From positions 12,939,638-13,003,637 of the forward strand of contig CM032802.1 of the NCBI GenBank assembly GCA_019155185.1: DNA of 64,000 bases, in the 5' to 3' direction. Below are positions 34,459 through 48,700 of the stretch, one piece after another. The stretch comes from Beaufortia kweichowensis. Lineage: Eukaryota > Chordata > Actinopteri > Cypriniformes > Gastromyzontidae. The notes below the pieces were generated by a model. It saw nothing but the letters and a program-made list of their open reading frames with translations. It did no database searches and was not told where the DNA came from. Numbering within the stretch: position 1 is the first letter of the stretch; each line of letters starts with the position of its first letter. The translations under genes and the position numbers were made by a program.

Positions 34459-37400
34459 ACTTAAACAGTAAGAAAGTGTCTCTTTAAAATACTCCACTTT
34501 TCTACCCATAGTAACCAAGACCTTTCACATATTCCCAAAACAAAAATCACTTAGAAATGCATATGACCAAGGCATATAACACACAGATCCTCTATTGAGA
34601 TCCTCCAGTGTTAATGAAAGAAAATGACAATGAAAGAAAAGAACACTGCTCAAACAAAAAGCCTGAAACAAAGCAACTGAAAGGAACAACCTTCTTCTGA
34701 CTCTTTTCTTTCAGGCAATTGAAAATAGTCTCACCCCAGATGACCTGCATAGCTGTCAGCAACAGAAATAGAACATCAAAAATATTACAAATAAGCAGTT
34801 TGTAAGAGCCAGGGACATGTAGACACACAGACACACACACAAACACACACTCCCTTTCAAGCCAACTCAGACTCACACACTCATAAGGTGTGGTCAAATG
34901 GAGGAAATCTCCACCTTACAAAAAGACACTGAAAGGAAAGGTAGGTGAAGGGTTAGTGTGATTGGCTCTTGTGCGCTGTGAAAACAAACTCCTGCCCTCA
35001 CCACGCTGAAAGTGCTGCGCCAGCAAAAACACCACTGCCAACCAATGAAAACCTTGGTCATGATACAGTACGATGACATCACATGCTGTGTTGTATTACA
35101 CAATCCAATATGTCAGTATTGAGTGTTTTGTTGACTTTATCAGGCCTGTAATGTCACTATGTTACTTTAGCTGGTACTGAAGAGGCTTTAAGTCGCTAAC
35201 TAAGGCAGATGGATCTGGTTACTTGTTTCCTCTTTCAATTACTCTGTGACATGACACTAATACTTCAAACAGCTGAGGAACTACAGTGTCCGAGTAAACA
35301 TACTCAGAAATACATTAACATTGAGATAAAGGTTGATACATTTTACTAGTATTGCATTATATTATGTCATATCTGTTCATAAACTGATACTCATAGCAAG
35401 CATGCAAACACACAAAAGCATAATTATTTATAACAAAGATACAGATATATATTTTAATAATATAGTCACAACAAAAGGTATCTCCTCCATGTTAATCAGA
35501 GTTTTGGTCTGATTGATAAGCTATGGTGGATTCTATATTACAAACGGTTTCTTTTAAATGTCACTGCATCTATTGTGTATTTAGGACACAGTGTAACTTC
35601 TTGAATAAAACTGAAACAAATCTATTGCAAAATATGCTGAAATTGACCTTACATAAGAAATATACAAATAAAACTGAATTGTTATTCTTCATCCTGTCAG
35701 CTTTTGAAAGCAAAGACATGTTGCACACATATGAGAACCTCAGAGCCCAAGATAATTTTGGACATTTGGACAGAAAATTCAAGCCTGAAGCATTTAACAA
35801 CCAAACTATCAACCTTTATAAGCTTTTTTATTATTCATGGCTTTCTAAGCCTGGAAATCACAAATTAACAAGTCATTGATTTGTTATTGCCATGAAAATA
35901 TTTCCCTTAATCTATCAACTTTTTTGCTCAGGAACCTGAGAACCTTTCTAAATCAACAGTGAATGTCATTATAAAATGTTTAAATACATATGGTCTCTCT
36001 CAAGTTGTTTCTCACGGCGTTGACTCGTGGGAAGATTAGGAGCCAGGTTTCTGTTACTCTTTGCCCTACAGCCAAGTTAAAGCTCTAGTATAACATAACA
36101 CAAACTTCCAGCATGCTTGAGCACCTCCTGAAAAGAACCCACTATAATTGGACGCAGGACTACATCAGGCACCTCCCTTTCACACAGGAAACACCACACA
36201 TTTCTGTGACCCATCACTATAGGAATACTGGATTTCAGAAACAGGAATCTTAACCTCGTCACTCAGCACTGTGGTGTTAGCGATACAGCAGCTATGAATA
36301 CACACTGAACTTTGTATGACATGAGAGAAACAGAATACAGTCTTTACTGGCATGCTGATAAACAGAAGAAGACACATGGAAACAATAAAGCACAATATTT
36401 CACAGCAAGACTACCCAAATAAACAACGAATCAGATAAATATACTACCCACCATCGCTCGCTTGTGACTTTGTAAACTGCCAGAGGAAATACAAATGCAT
36501 TCTAACACGCACAGCATGAATTTTTTAACGTTATGAAAAGATCGTGTCACGATCTGGGCTAAAAAAAGACCACATTACACGTCTGAATGGACTGCAGAAA
36601 AAGCTTTCTTCACAGTTCCCATACATGTCCAATATGATGCGAAATTAAGACAGTGATATAAGACTGACTTATATGTATATCTACATATTATATAATATGA
36701 TTGTTACTGGCTAATGGTGATAATCTCAAAATGACCAGATATCTGCTGATTAACTGTACTGTACTTAATACACTGTAAACTGCAAATACAGTTCATAGGT
36801 GAGGAATGCCCACAAATATACAATACCCAAAACAATTTAGATAAACACTGTCTATCTAATTTAATTGGAATGACATTTCGCTGCCAAGTATTATTATTAT
36901 TATACAGTTATTGTAAATACAAAGTTCAACAGGGCAAATGACGGTAATGTCACATTTGCACATGCACTCCAAGGTTTGTTACATAAGAAGCTTTCAGCAA
37001 AAAATAGCTAATAAACACAGAAATAAAATCCCAGTTTCTTTGAGGTCAACATAATTCATTTATCTTCATTTCTATAAAATTTAGTCAATGGAACATTTAA
37101 TTTGTATTTTCCTTTCTCTTTGTTTAGCTGTGATTTGTCTCTAAATATAACAAATAACAGTTTGCTTTGCCACTGCTCTGTCTATCAAGCAGCTGTGATG
37201 TCTCTGAATTTACTGTCTCTCCTGGCTTTCAGGTGAGACAGAGAGCCGTCACTATAGCAACATCACCAAAGCAGCATGACATCATAATACACATGCTGTA
37301 CTGATGGGGGAGGGATGCCAAGGCAACAGCGCAGCATGTGGGCAGGTAAACAAAGCAAAGCGGTTTTTCATTTTCAGGAAATTATTGGGAGAAGAATCTC

Positions 37401-40400
37401 CCAGTGGAAAAATTCGAGTCTTCCAAATGTTTATTGTGAAATGAAGAGCTTTAAGGCTTTCCATGGTAATATTTAGTCATACTCTAAACACGATCAACCA
37501 CACCTCAGATGTTGACAATGTTATGATAATTCTTCAGAACTGTGCATTATGAATCTATAGATGTTATATCCACCAATTTTTAACAAAATGTGTTTGTCAT
37601 GCCCAATAAACTTATACAGATAAACAGATAACCTAAATATGAACATACTATTATTATTTACACACTCATGTTTCAACAAGGGTAGGCCAAACAATGCTTA
37701 AAGTAAAAAGCACAATAAATGTATTTAAAATAGGTTACAAAACATTCTAAAATAAATAAATTTAAAAAAAAAACAAGCTTTTCACAAATTTGCAATACAG
37801 AAGATCAGAGGAATAAGAAATGGAACAGAAACACTGGAAGAAAATCTAAACCACAGAAACATTCATCTCAACTATGATTTCAACCCATATGTTTGGATTT
37901 GTCATTCGCAAGAACATAGTTAAAAAGATGAGGCCTGCAAGAACACACTAAACCATAAACAGTCCAAACACACCCTCATAAACAGAGACTGTGTCACAAT
38001 TACAAACATATTTCAATATGAATACCACAAAAAATGACCAGAACCCTTCAAGCTTTAAGAAAACAACATCAATAAACTATGAAACTCTATTCAGCAGTCT
38101 GTAACCCTATTCTTGATACATAAACCAGGGCACCCAGTGTAATATACACAGTTAAATAGGAGATGAATACGGAATTGTACTGTGAAACATGAAGACACAG
38201 CATGCTACCATCCCATGAGCAAATTGCTTGATTGGTGCAGGTCTTTCAATGAACCAACTGGTGAATCAGTATGAATAAAAGTGATTATCATCTAAATCTG
38301 CTCATGTGATCTATTGTTTCTGAAACATGAGTAGTCCAAATTTAATTTAAAAATGTAAATAAAAGATGAGTAATAATTTTTTCCACAATGATGCCTCTTG
38401 TACATCGTCTTATTATCTTCTGGGAGACGCCTGTGTCATTTCTAATCAAGAAAAAACTTGCTGGTTGAATAAAAGTAACTTTAAGTCAGAATTTGCCAGG
38501 GGTATGAATAATTTCGGGCTTGACTGTATATGGGGAAGAAAACACCAGGTCAATAAGAGTTTGCAAAACTCCAATATACATTCAGTTTACACGTACTGGC
38601 ACATACTGACCTAGTTGTGAGTCAGCTAAATTATCTTTGGCTAGTCATGGTTCACTCATCTGTTCCGCATGCCTTACACTATCACAGTATCTACTTCAAT
38701 AAATGCTTTGTAAAAAATAAAATTTAATTTTCTACAAAGAAATCCTGGTATAAAATGGTATCTACTAGGCAAATACATATGTAAACGTCCTGTGCAGTGC
38801 ACTACAATGATAAATGGTCATTATTGGTTAATAATCTACGCTGGCTTATCCTTCATTTAAATGTTTGTCTTCCTGGATTTCTTTAGCCACATTTGCATGC
38901 CTTTCCATGAATAGAAGTGTGTGGTTTATAACAGACACGGGCAAACAGGATTAAACCAATAATCAAACAAACAAAACATCAGGATTTATTTACAAAACTT
39001 CCTTTGAATAATGTCCAACAAAGGAAAAGCTTGTTCAAATACTCTTGGTGCACTTTTCTTAGAAAATAAGCTAGAAACTTTAAAAACAGCATCCAACATG
39101 CTGCAATATGCAACCAAGGCAAACAACTTTACAGCAACTATAAAAGAAGTCTTTAGCTACATACAGATTACCACTGCAATTAAATGACAATCATTGCTAA
39201 ACTTCTGCAGATTGCTGGAATTCCAACTTGTTTGGATGACTGTGACTTACAACCACAAATTGTGTAATATATTTTAATTGTCAAGGAAATTATGAGTATT
39301 ATGTCCCACAATTCATGCATTTGGGGTTAATAATCATTTCAGTAATGCTAACATTCCAGCTGTCACAGTTATTTTAGGATGCTAAAACTTTGGACTAAAG
39401 CTTGGTATCTAATGTCATAGTCGGCCATACAATATAAGTTATTGCCATGTTTAACAAAATTCAAAATCTTAACATGCTGTAGTATAACTTGGTGAAGATT
39501 CTGTGTTGATTGAAGATGATTCAGCGTTAGTTATACTAAAACCCAAATGGAAAGCATTTGCAATCAATCAAAAAACAAACAAACACAAACATAGACAGTC
39601 AAGATGTTTCATCACACCAACCAACATAATACATGTTTACTCCGACTGTTAGATTTTCTTGCAAAGTACACAAGACACGCCTTTTAAACTGGAACTAATT
39701 AAGGAAATAACCGTGTGTAATTGTGTAATGTCATCAGCATAGTAAACAGAGACAGTAGTTATTATATACGTGACCATGCACAGTTGACTTCTCAGAAACA
39801 ACAGGACTGTAATCCGACGAATACAGCATGCTGATCTAATCCCGTGCTCTGTGGGTGGGGTCTCGCAGGGTAAACAAGTCTCCAGACAGCAGAGACACTG
39901 ACTGTCACTGACCCAGACGTGCCAGAGCCTCGGATTTGCCTATGTTAATCAATCACAGCACGCACACAGTCCAACACATAAGTAAAGAGTGACCAAGCTG
40001 CATGATGAGTCAACATGTCTCTATGGAGCTAGATGAAATTAGATAATCTACTAAGTATCTCTAAGTAAGACCTAAGGGAAATGGATAGACGAAAGAGAAA
40101 GGATTTAAGAAAAAAGAGAATTACTGTTAGATAAAGGACAAGCATTTTTTTTTAATCTAAAATATACATGTAAGAGAGCCTCACATTGTTCAGTATGTCC
40201 CTTTTACTTTAAACAGAAATGCAGGTGTCCCTGAGATTAAACTGCTGTACTGGTTTGACAGCTCCCACTGGCCCCTTGTCTTGTAAATTCCTGCAAAATT
40301 TCAAACACCAGTCATTTACCTGCTCTTGTTCTCCAATCTTGCATATTCATTTATTCAAGATTTTGGAAAATTCTAACCACAATGAAGAGTTTGGTACTCT

Positions 40401-43400
40401 CAACTTCACCCGACACCACTTGTCTAGAAAATCCAATCCACTGCAGAAATTAAGTTTTTCCCTTAAATCAGCACAAAAAGTTTGCAGATTCCATATGGGC
40501 TATAACAAAAGTAAGAGATGGAAATAAGCCGTTGAAAACATGTACATGTATGTGAAAACATAAATGTAAGTACCATAAAAATATTGCCAACATCAGTTTT
40601 TAAATACTAAAAAAATCAAGATGGACTAACTGCAGTCTAAAGCCCAATGTGTATTTTACACCAACATCTGTTGAGATCTGTGATTTCCAGCCATCTCTAA
40701 CTTTGCCTGGGATAGATTGTTCCTGCAGCACTGGTTAAAGACCAACCTGGTTCAAATCTTAACCTCAAACTTTGTATGTGGGGAAAAATGCAAAACTGGC
40801 CTGACATCAGCAGTTTGTGCCAACCGAGCAGAGGAAAAGGGTGGACTTCACTGTGAATAGAATACAAAATGGTCTTCAATAGGCATGTAACCCAAAACTC
40901 TTTGACAGAGGATAAGCACCTCAATTGGCTGTCATTAGATGAAAAATAGTCACATACTGAATTACATTACAATCCAAAAGCAAATCACAATCTGTGGTTG
41001 CTGGGTGGAATAAAGGCATTTTTGTGGAGTCACACAGAGGACAACTCCAAACATAATGAAAGCTGATACTAAAAGGAAGACAAACTCTCTACAACTATCC
41101 AAAAAGCACTGCTGGTATGTTCAATGACCCAAACAATGTCAAAGTAAGAATGTTTCTCATCACATGTTTTATATCAAAGCAAATACATATTATTATTTAA
41201 TCATAAAAGTCTAATAGCAAAGCTGAACCTAGCTGTTTCTAGCGTTTGTCAATCTGAATAATTATCTAAAGGATGTGACTGTTTGTGGCCCACAATACAA
41301 ACATTACTAATATTATAAGTAGACCTTTAAAAAATATATAGTATGATGCCTACAAAGCTGAATCAACAAACCCTGCAAACCTTTCATTGTCCAAATCAAA
41401 ATAAACTCCACCACACAAGTTCCCCTGCAAAAAAAAGGAAGAGATAGTGGCAAAGAAAGTATTTCTTAAAGCCAAAAATAATACAACACTGACTGTTTCA
41501 CTGATCCTGAGGGAAATCACTATTGCGCCTCTCGATTTTTCCAAATAAACAACATGTGTGGAGACGGTTGCTTGGGTGGTGCAGACAAGGAGGTGCAGGG
41601 AGGAAGGAAGAGTCTTTTGCCAGGCACTTTAAAGTGAGGTGTGGGCAGAGCGTGGCGGCACCCTGGCACACTAACATCTTATCTAAGTGAGACACTCAGG
41701 CATGCTGGGGAACAGACAGAGCGATCAGTCGTCACTATGTTCGGGAAAGGTTTTCCACCTCTCCTCCGTTTTTACGATAAGAGCATAACAAGGCCTGTGG
41801 GGACTTTAAAAACAGTACATCTTAAAGGTTCACCTTAAAATAAACCATCTGTCATTATTCACTCACTCGTGTCAGCAAAAGGCAGAACAACATTAAGAGA
41901 CTTAAATGTGATAGTATAGATGAGCAAGGCATAATTTAATCAAGTATCAAGTGGTCTGTTTTCAGGATTTTGGGAAGTGTTAATACAACAAAAGACAGTG
42001 ACAGCTGACACTTTGACACTCTTTGTTTGACCTTAAAGCAGTACAGAAAGGTAAAGATGACACAGAGTAAAGATGACATTGAAGACAAACTATAAACAGA
42101 ATGAAGGTTAAAGCAACTATTCACTAGGCACCTAAAATAGGAAAAACAAGACACGATTACTACTTATGAGTTTCCAAATAAGAAAAATGGATCAGAGACT
42201 ATTGCACCTGTAACACTTATTAGTCAACTACAGTTTTACTACAGAAATTAGATTTACAAAATAATTTGTACACACCGCTATAATTCCCAAGGTTACAGCA
42301 GTAGCTAGCTATAAAGCAACAATTTTAAAATGAGTGAGAAGAAAACATGCAGGGCTAACCAGGGCTATGGCACGTTACAGACTCAAAAGATTCCAGCTAT
42401 GCTCCAAAGTCAACGGAGGCAGTGGTGGTAAGCTGAGTGTTTCAGGAAGTGCTTACACTGTACTTCTAATTTAAAACAAGTTTAATAAATAAGATGCAGA
42501 GCAGCTGCAGAGGCTTTTCTATCTATTAGACACGTCCAAGGGACCCTGGCCATCTGAATACAACCACTTTCATCTTGTCTTTACACTCACTTGCTCATAT
42601 AATTTACATCAAGACAGACCTGCTATATAACCTCATTTTGCATCATGTGTTTTTTCTAAACATCATAATGCACCCAGTGATTGCATCCATAAAAGTGTTT
42701 TGTAAATTAAGAGAGTTGCACAAAGCAATGCAACACAATAAAGACACAGCACACAATAAAGATCACAAGGTAGAAACAGCTTCTATAAATAAATCTATAA
42801 CTACTCACATCTTTAAATGAGACTTTTACCTGACAAAGAAAAAAGTCAATTCATAAAGTTTTTTCTTAAGTACAACTTCAAGCAGTATGAACCCTTTAAC
42901 CAACTGTACCTCAAAAGTTAACAATGTCAATGTCTGCTTTAAAAACGGTCCCTTAAAAGATGACATCATATTTAAATATGACATCTAGTATCTTCTTTAT
43001 TGTTAATTTGATTTAGTATGGCTGGATATTAAGGATGGAGGAGATTGGGAATCTATAGCAGGGAGGAAAAGCAGAACTGTTGTTCACCTATACAAGTTGT
43101 TGTATCTGCATAAAATGTTAATAATTATATTCTTACACCCTAAGCTCACATTGCTTGTGACATTTTTAACTGATGATTAAACCTTTGGAATAGTTCTATT
43201 TTCTATGCTTTCACAAGGAGTAAACACCTCTTTAATGGCACTTCTGTTAAATTTCAGTCACAACTTCTGACAACATCACTTCAGAATTTGAAAATCAAAG
43301 TAATACGTTCTTAGAGTGCCAATAAATAAACAATACAACCATACATTGCAGACATCTCCTTTTAAGGCCAACTCTGTGCCCTGAGCAAGCATGATCAATC

Positions 43401-43925
43401 ACTGACAGTAAGTTAGCATTTGCTGGTAAAAACTAAATAAACTTCTCATGGTTGAATTTTGCTTTCATTTATCTAGTCACAGCTAAGCAGAAGTAAAAAT
43501 AAACAAACAGCCTATTTTTCCTACCGGCACAGCCTGATGTTAAGAAAGTCAAACATCTAATCTAAGACCAACATACATGCCAAAATAATCAGCTGGGTTT
43601 GAGCTGAGTCAGCAAGTCTCTCTCTCTGTTTTTCATTGACCTGACTATGAACAGAGATACAAGGACAGTGTGTAATTAAAGTTCACACGATCAGGATCTG
43701 TTGTTACTTTATAAAAATTTCCAACCTCTACCTCTTAACATTTTATGTTCATGCATACATCTTTGTGCACGCCATTGCGTATAACTTCATGATACATAAG
43801 ATATCAGTCTAACCCACTAAAGCCCCAACCAGTTGATATTGCTGTCAACAGCCCATCTAAAAAGCATCAAATCAATAAATACCATTAGTGGCACAAAACC
43901 AGGATCTTCATGGAGTACAAAGAAA

Positions 43926-44232
43926 AATATCTAAAGTCTAAAGATCTAATTCTGAGATAACGAGCATCAAAGTTTGATTTAACCTATTAAATTCACAACG
44001 ATTTGAATTTTGACAATCTTACTTGGACAATATTAAAGATATTAAGGTTATATTTTCACAGATTGTTCTTAACATTATTTAGGATGATTTTATGTAGAAA
44101 ACAGTAAATCACAAAATTACTTCAGCTTTTCACAGGCAGGGTCACAAATACTTAAGAGAATGTATATTTTAGTATATTTTCAGCTGGGTTTTCACAGCCA
44201 CGGTCACAAATACTTAGAGAATGTATATTTTA
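43926..44232. repeat. TGTGACCCTG-family repeat, right end with a duplicated terminus
   Basis: Related to 51,517-51,725 (shared AATATTAAAGATATTAA and GATTTTATGTAGAAAAC blocks). It ends CACAGGCAGGGTCACA, the inverse of that copy's start. Just beyond, a segment of about 60 bp holding the terminus and AATGTATATTTTA is repeated (second end CACAGCCACGGTCACA at about 44,193-44,208). Confidence 0.6.
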
Positions 44233-44979
44233 TTGAATCATACTTAAGCTCAGCTGATAGAGTCCAAACATTAAGTCTATGCAGAAGTTATCAATTTATG
44301 AGGAATATGTACTGTTATGGATGTGACAATTCTAAAAACACACTTTATCTGATTATGAAAAAGACTGCTTTAAACATAAAAAAGTGCTTTAAAACTTTAA
44401 CCCCTCCAAATAATAACTTCAGTTATCAGTATGGTTTATTATTTCATGGTAAGGTTGACATTTGCATGGAATTGCCCACTTGGCAAAAGTCATTATTTAC
44501 AATATCTGTATACACATGACTGAACTTGGGCAAATATTTCAGCATGACATCAGAAACTATCAGAAACATATGTGATGATGCAACAGTAACCTTCAGTAAA
44601 GGGTAATCCTGTCTGGAATGCAGCAGTAAGATACTAACATCCATATTTCAAAAAAAAAAAACATATTTTACATGTCTTATGTACGGGTTAAACCACAATG
44701 AGCTGTTATTTATTCTGGCAACACTTTATCATACGTTTTGTTATTAAAAAGCACCTGTATTATTACATTATACTCATTATACATTATATAAATATTCATA
44801 TACACATATTTGTGCTTTTAACCATTTCACACATGACATGACTGTCGTGAATATGTGACACATATATTTTAACAAGACATGTTATTAATAAAGGACGTGT
44901 TTTTACTACGAACTACTGTAAACAAACAGACATGTAGATTTGTTACGCAAAGAATTGCTTGTGTTGTTTCAGATTTCGC

Positions 44980-45760
44980 GATGACATATACTTTTGTATA
45001 AGATAAATAATATCAAAGGAGTGTAATGTTTGTTAGTGTGCCAAAAGATTTGCCGATTTATGTCGGTAAGACCTCTTAATATATGACTCATATCCTACGC
45101 ACTGAACATCGCGATAATAACGTCAAAATGCCATCGATATCAACTATGTCAACAGTATTTCGTTTCTTCAAACCAATAATCACCGTAACCTTCTCTTACC
45201 TTTATCTCGTGGATCCTTTAATAATCACGAACACGCTTTTCTTATCCACAATTTACAGCGATGACATTATTTATAATCCCATGTACTTCACGTCGTTTTC
45301 AAAATCCCAAACAGCGCGAAGGATTTTAACCGAAATACACGTACACTAGATCAGTCCACGGACGTCCATGCTCGTCCCCGTTCATACTGCAGCAGAAGAA
45401 AGGCGCTAATGGTAGAGAGTCTTTCACTCCAGAGAACAGCAGAGGGGGGAGAAATAAATCCAATGTCAATTAAATCCTTAAGGAATACACAGTCGTAAAT
45501 TACATAAGAGTAGTCCGTAAGAAAACATAAAACATATTTATGTTAGGTTACTTCGACAGTGCTTTCTTTAAAAATGACGGCGATTTAAAATGTACATTAT
45601 TTAACACGCTCCCCCCCGTTTTGGTCAACATGAGGCGGTACCTTTTCCAGGTTTAATCTCATTGGCTGTCTCAAAGTTACGTCAGCGGGCAAGGTCGTCC
45701 ACAGGTTTAAATATGATGTGGATCCCTCGTTTTAGAAATGGGTAGTTGACGCATTAACGT
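44980..45760 (-). promoter_or_regulatory. candidate mical3 promoter and noncoding first exon
   Basis: CpG dinucleotides cluster here, unlike the surrounding tens of kilobases. On the minus strand the order is a CRE/ATF site (TGACGTAA, 45,677-45,684), a CCAAT box (AGCCAAT, 45,660s), then about 450 bp later an excellent donor ATAAAG|GTAAGAG with the exon ending at 45,200. The first coding exon at 32,940 opens with a strong acceptor in its 5'UTR, so an upstream noncoding exon is required; this block is the best candidate in the window. The transcription start is not determined. Confidence 0.5.
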
Positions 45761-48700
45761 CAGTAATGCGTTAATGTTTACATAATATATAGATGAATAT
45801 ATTAGATCATGTAAGTAGTTCACATCTTGATGACTTGTTTTTAATATTTAAACAAATTTTAAATACGGACAAATATTTTATGTAGGGTCTCTACAGAAAC
45901 ACTTAACTTTAGGTATGTTTGACGCTTTAGGGCCACGTGTATTTCTCCCTTTAGCTTTAACTGTCTGATACAGCAGCTGTTTATAGATGTGTTTGGTTGC
46001 AATGGATAATGCATAAGTGCATTTCAGTTTGTTTTATAAATCTTAGTGGTCCAAATGGAAAAGTTAATGTGTGATCCAGTAAAGTTTTCTCTGTCTGGAC
46101 AGGGAGCAGCCAATGTCCACTGTTGCAATTTAAACGTCTGCGGTTAGTCTGTGAATCTGCCAAGTCTTATGGAGATTTAAATGAAGTCGCAGTGTCCCTT
46201 CCTTCAACCATGATTACAGTGTGGGGAAATATAAGCATGCGCCCTTGATCTTTTTTGCAATTTTGCTTTCTAAAGAAAATCGAGGCCTAGAAAAAGTGTG
46301 GACATCTTATAATAGTTTTATTTGTTTAGCTGACAGCAAGTTTGAAGTATATAAATTAGTATATAAATTTGATGCACTGTACAGCAATTAATTCGGCAAA
46401 TCTTTTCAATTTTACATTAAAAATAAAATAAAAAAAGTCCCCCCAAAAAATGTCATACTGAACAATTCTGCTTATTTGAGGTTGACATGAACAAATTAAA
46501 GTCTCTGTTATGGGAATATAGTTGTGCTGGTTGCTGACTTGTAAGCATCGTTAAAGTTTATGTAGGTTTACTATGTGCAGCTATATAAAACACTATTGCA
46601 TATGTATTTTTGCTTAGCAAGATGCAGAGATTAATCATATGTTTAAAAACATATCAGAATACAATGATTACAAAATAAAGTTTACCTTTATTTTTTAAAC
46701 AATACCTTGTTTTCAGTGTAAACTCTATAAGAGAAGATATTTATGTAATGCTATTAAACATTATGGTGAAGTGACAGGAATGGTAATTGCTCTTGAACGT
46801 GATTCAAAAGAACAAGCAGATAAACTATTCACTTATCTGTTGATGTATGGTTGAGGTGTTTGGAGTTTGTGGGGACAGTATGCCTATAAAAGGAAGGCAC
46901 TGTACCTTTGTTTAAGTGTTGACTTCTTATAATACAATCAGCTGCTCATTAACACTCACTGAACAGCCACTTGCAGTATACTGCCTTGCGATTGCAGCAC
47001 AATAGCTGCAATGGTCACTGAACCTTAAAGGTGATGTTAAAATTACTCATATTGTCAAAGCTTTATGTGTATAGATCTGTACAAGAACCATATCTGTAAT
47101 GTTTTACAACATAAATTCAACATTTCCACAATTCCACACATGTACGATGCATCCTTCTTTACAAACTGTACATCGTGTGCTAATGGACCAGCCCCACACC
47201 TTTACATTTTACTTTGTATGTAGTTTCTAGCACCAACCCACTCACAGTAATAGACACCCTCATCGCTGTAAATCAAATATCAACTAGACTTAAGTGTTTA
47301 TCCTTTTTTTGATTGTGCTACAGAATTAGGAATGTTCCAGATTCTGGCTAGATAACAGATACCACACAGCTTAATCCATGCACTGGTCCAGAAAATAAAC
47401 TAGCATTCTTTAGCTGTGAAGTCATTTGGAAAGACATCAGCAAATACTCTAGGATGCCGTGCATATAGCCATGTGTTTCTCCTCTAAAATGCAATTAATT
47501 ACAGTATGTAAAAATTTGGGTGCTTGCTTGAAATGTGGGTAGTAAAATGTTCAATTTGTATCAATAGCATGAAGATTGTGGATTGTGTTATGTGCCTAAA
47601 TGTTTAAATCATTTTGTTCCCCTTTGTTCAAATTATATAACCCCAAGTATGAGTAGTATTAATAGTAAATTACTTTAGCAAACAAAATTAACCCATTACC
47701 ACAGAACAAATAATGAGATCTTTTACATAATATCTAAATTAGGCACAAGACAAATTAATGGCTAGACCTCACAGAGGGACCAGACACATGATTCATGTGG
47801 TGACACAATGATGGTCTACATCTGTTTGGTATTACTGCACAATGAAAATTATTTATGAAACAAAATCTAAACAAGGCGGTTCACGCAGAAATGACAGCCC
47901 AGGGTTATAGAAACGCCTGTGTTCCTGGACAAAGGAGAACAATGAAGTACAACATGACTGAACAAAGGCTCATATAGAGCAGGATGAAAAAATGGACCGA
48001 TCTGATACAATGTTACCATGAACAGAAAGGAATAAATAATACTATTTACAAATAATTTATGTGATTTTATAGTATAAAGTCATAGATTATTCTTCATAAA
48101 TGCATACTTAACATTAGCGGTTACCACTCACATTCATATCCAATTACTGTAATTGACATTGCTAAACATTTCAAATCAGTTATAATAAGTAAGTAAACCC
48201 TGATACAGTCTGACATTTCATACCACTGCTGTCATCTCATAAAACCATAACTAATGTGGTGAATGTACAGTAAAATATTCAAATATGACATATTTATGTG
48301 TATTCAAATGCATGTCTCTTTATAAAATATAAAAAATGTAAGAGACCTTACATTTTCATATTTTGACCTTGTAACTGTAAACAATGTTCGTATTTAAGTC
48401 AGTAAGTCAGTTCTTTCAGTTCTTGTCCAAGTAAAAGTTAGCAGACATTATATCTTAAGTTTCAACTATTCTCCATATCACATATAGTCTCTACTTGCTG
48501 TTTTTTTATATTTTTGTATATGTTAAGGGGGGAATCCTCTTTATTCTATGTTAATGTTATTTGGACAAATTTAATTGATTTATTTCTAAATTGATGGAAT
48601 CATGCATTGATTTTCATTTGTTGTTAAGGATTTATTGTTTTTATTGGATGATGTACATGGCATTCAATGATGTATTTAAATGCTAAACCTTTCTTATGCT

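Larger units (their letters stand above)
32941..45199. other. large first intron or upstream region of mical3, no coding exon seen
   Basis: AT-rich DNA without convincing exons. It contains the hAT remnant at 33,637-34,458 and a TGTGACCC-family repeat near 44 kb; otherwise short A/T tracts and low-complexity sequence. Short open frames are scattered and lack recognisable similarity. Confidence 0.6.

Noticed and set aside
40735..40765. GGTTCAAATCT resembling a tRNA B box
   Set aside because: No matching A box or cloverleaf in the preceding 60 bases.
41350..41544. Minus-strand segment after TTTTTTTGCAG encoding GNLCGGVYFDLDNERFAGFV
   Set aside because: Only about 24 codons before a stop, no partner exon and no family recognised; the acceptor-like tract is probably chance.
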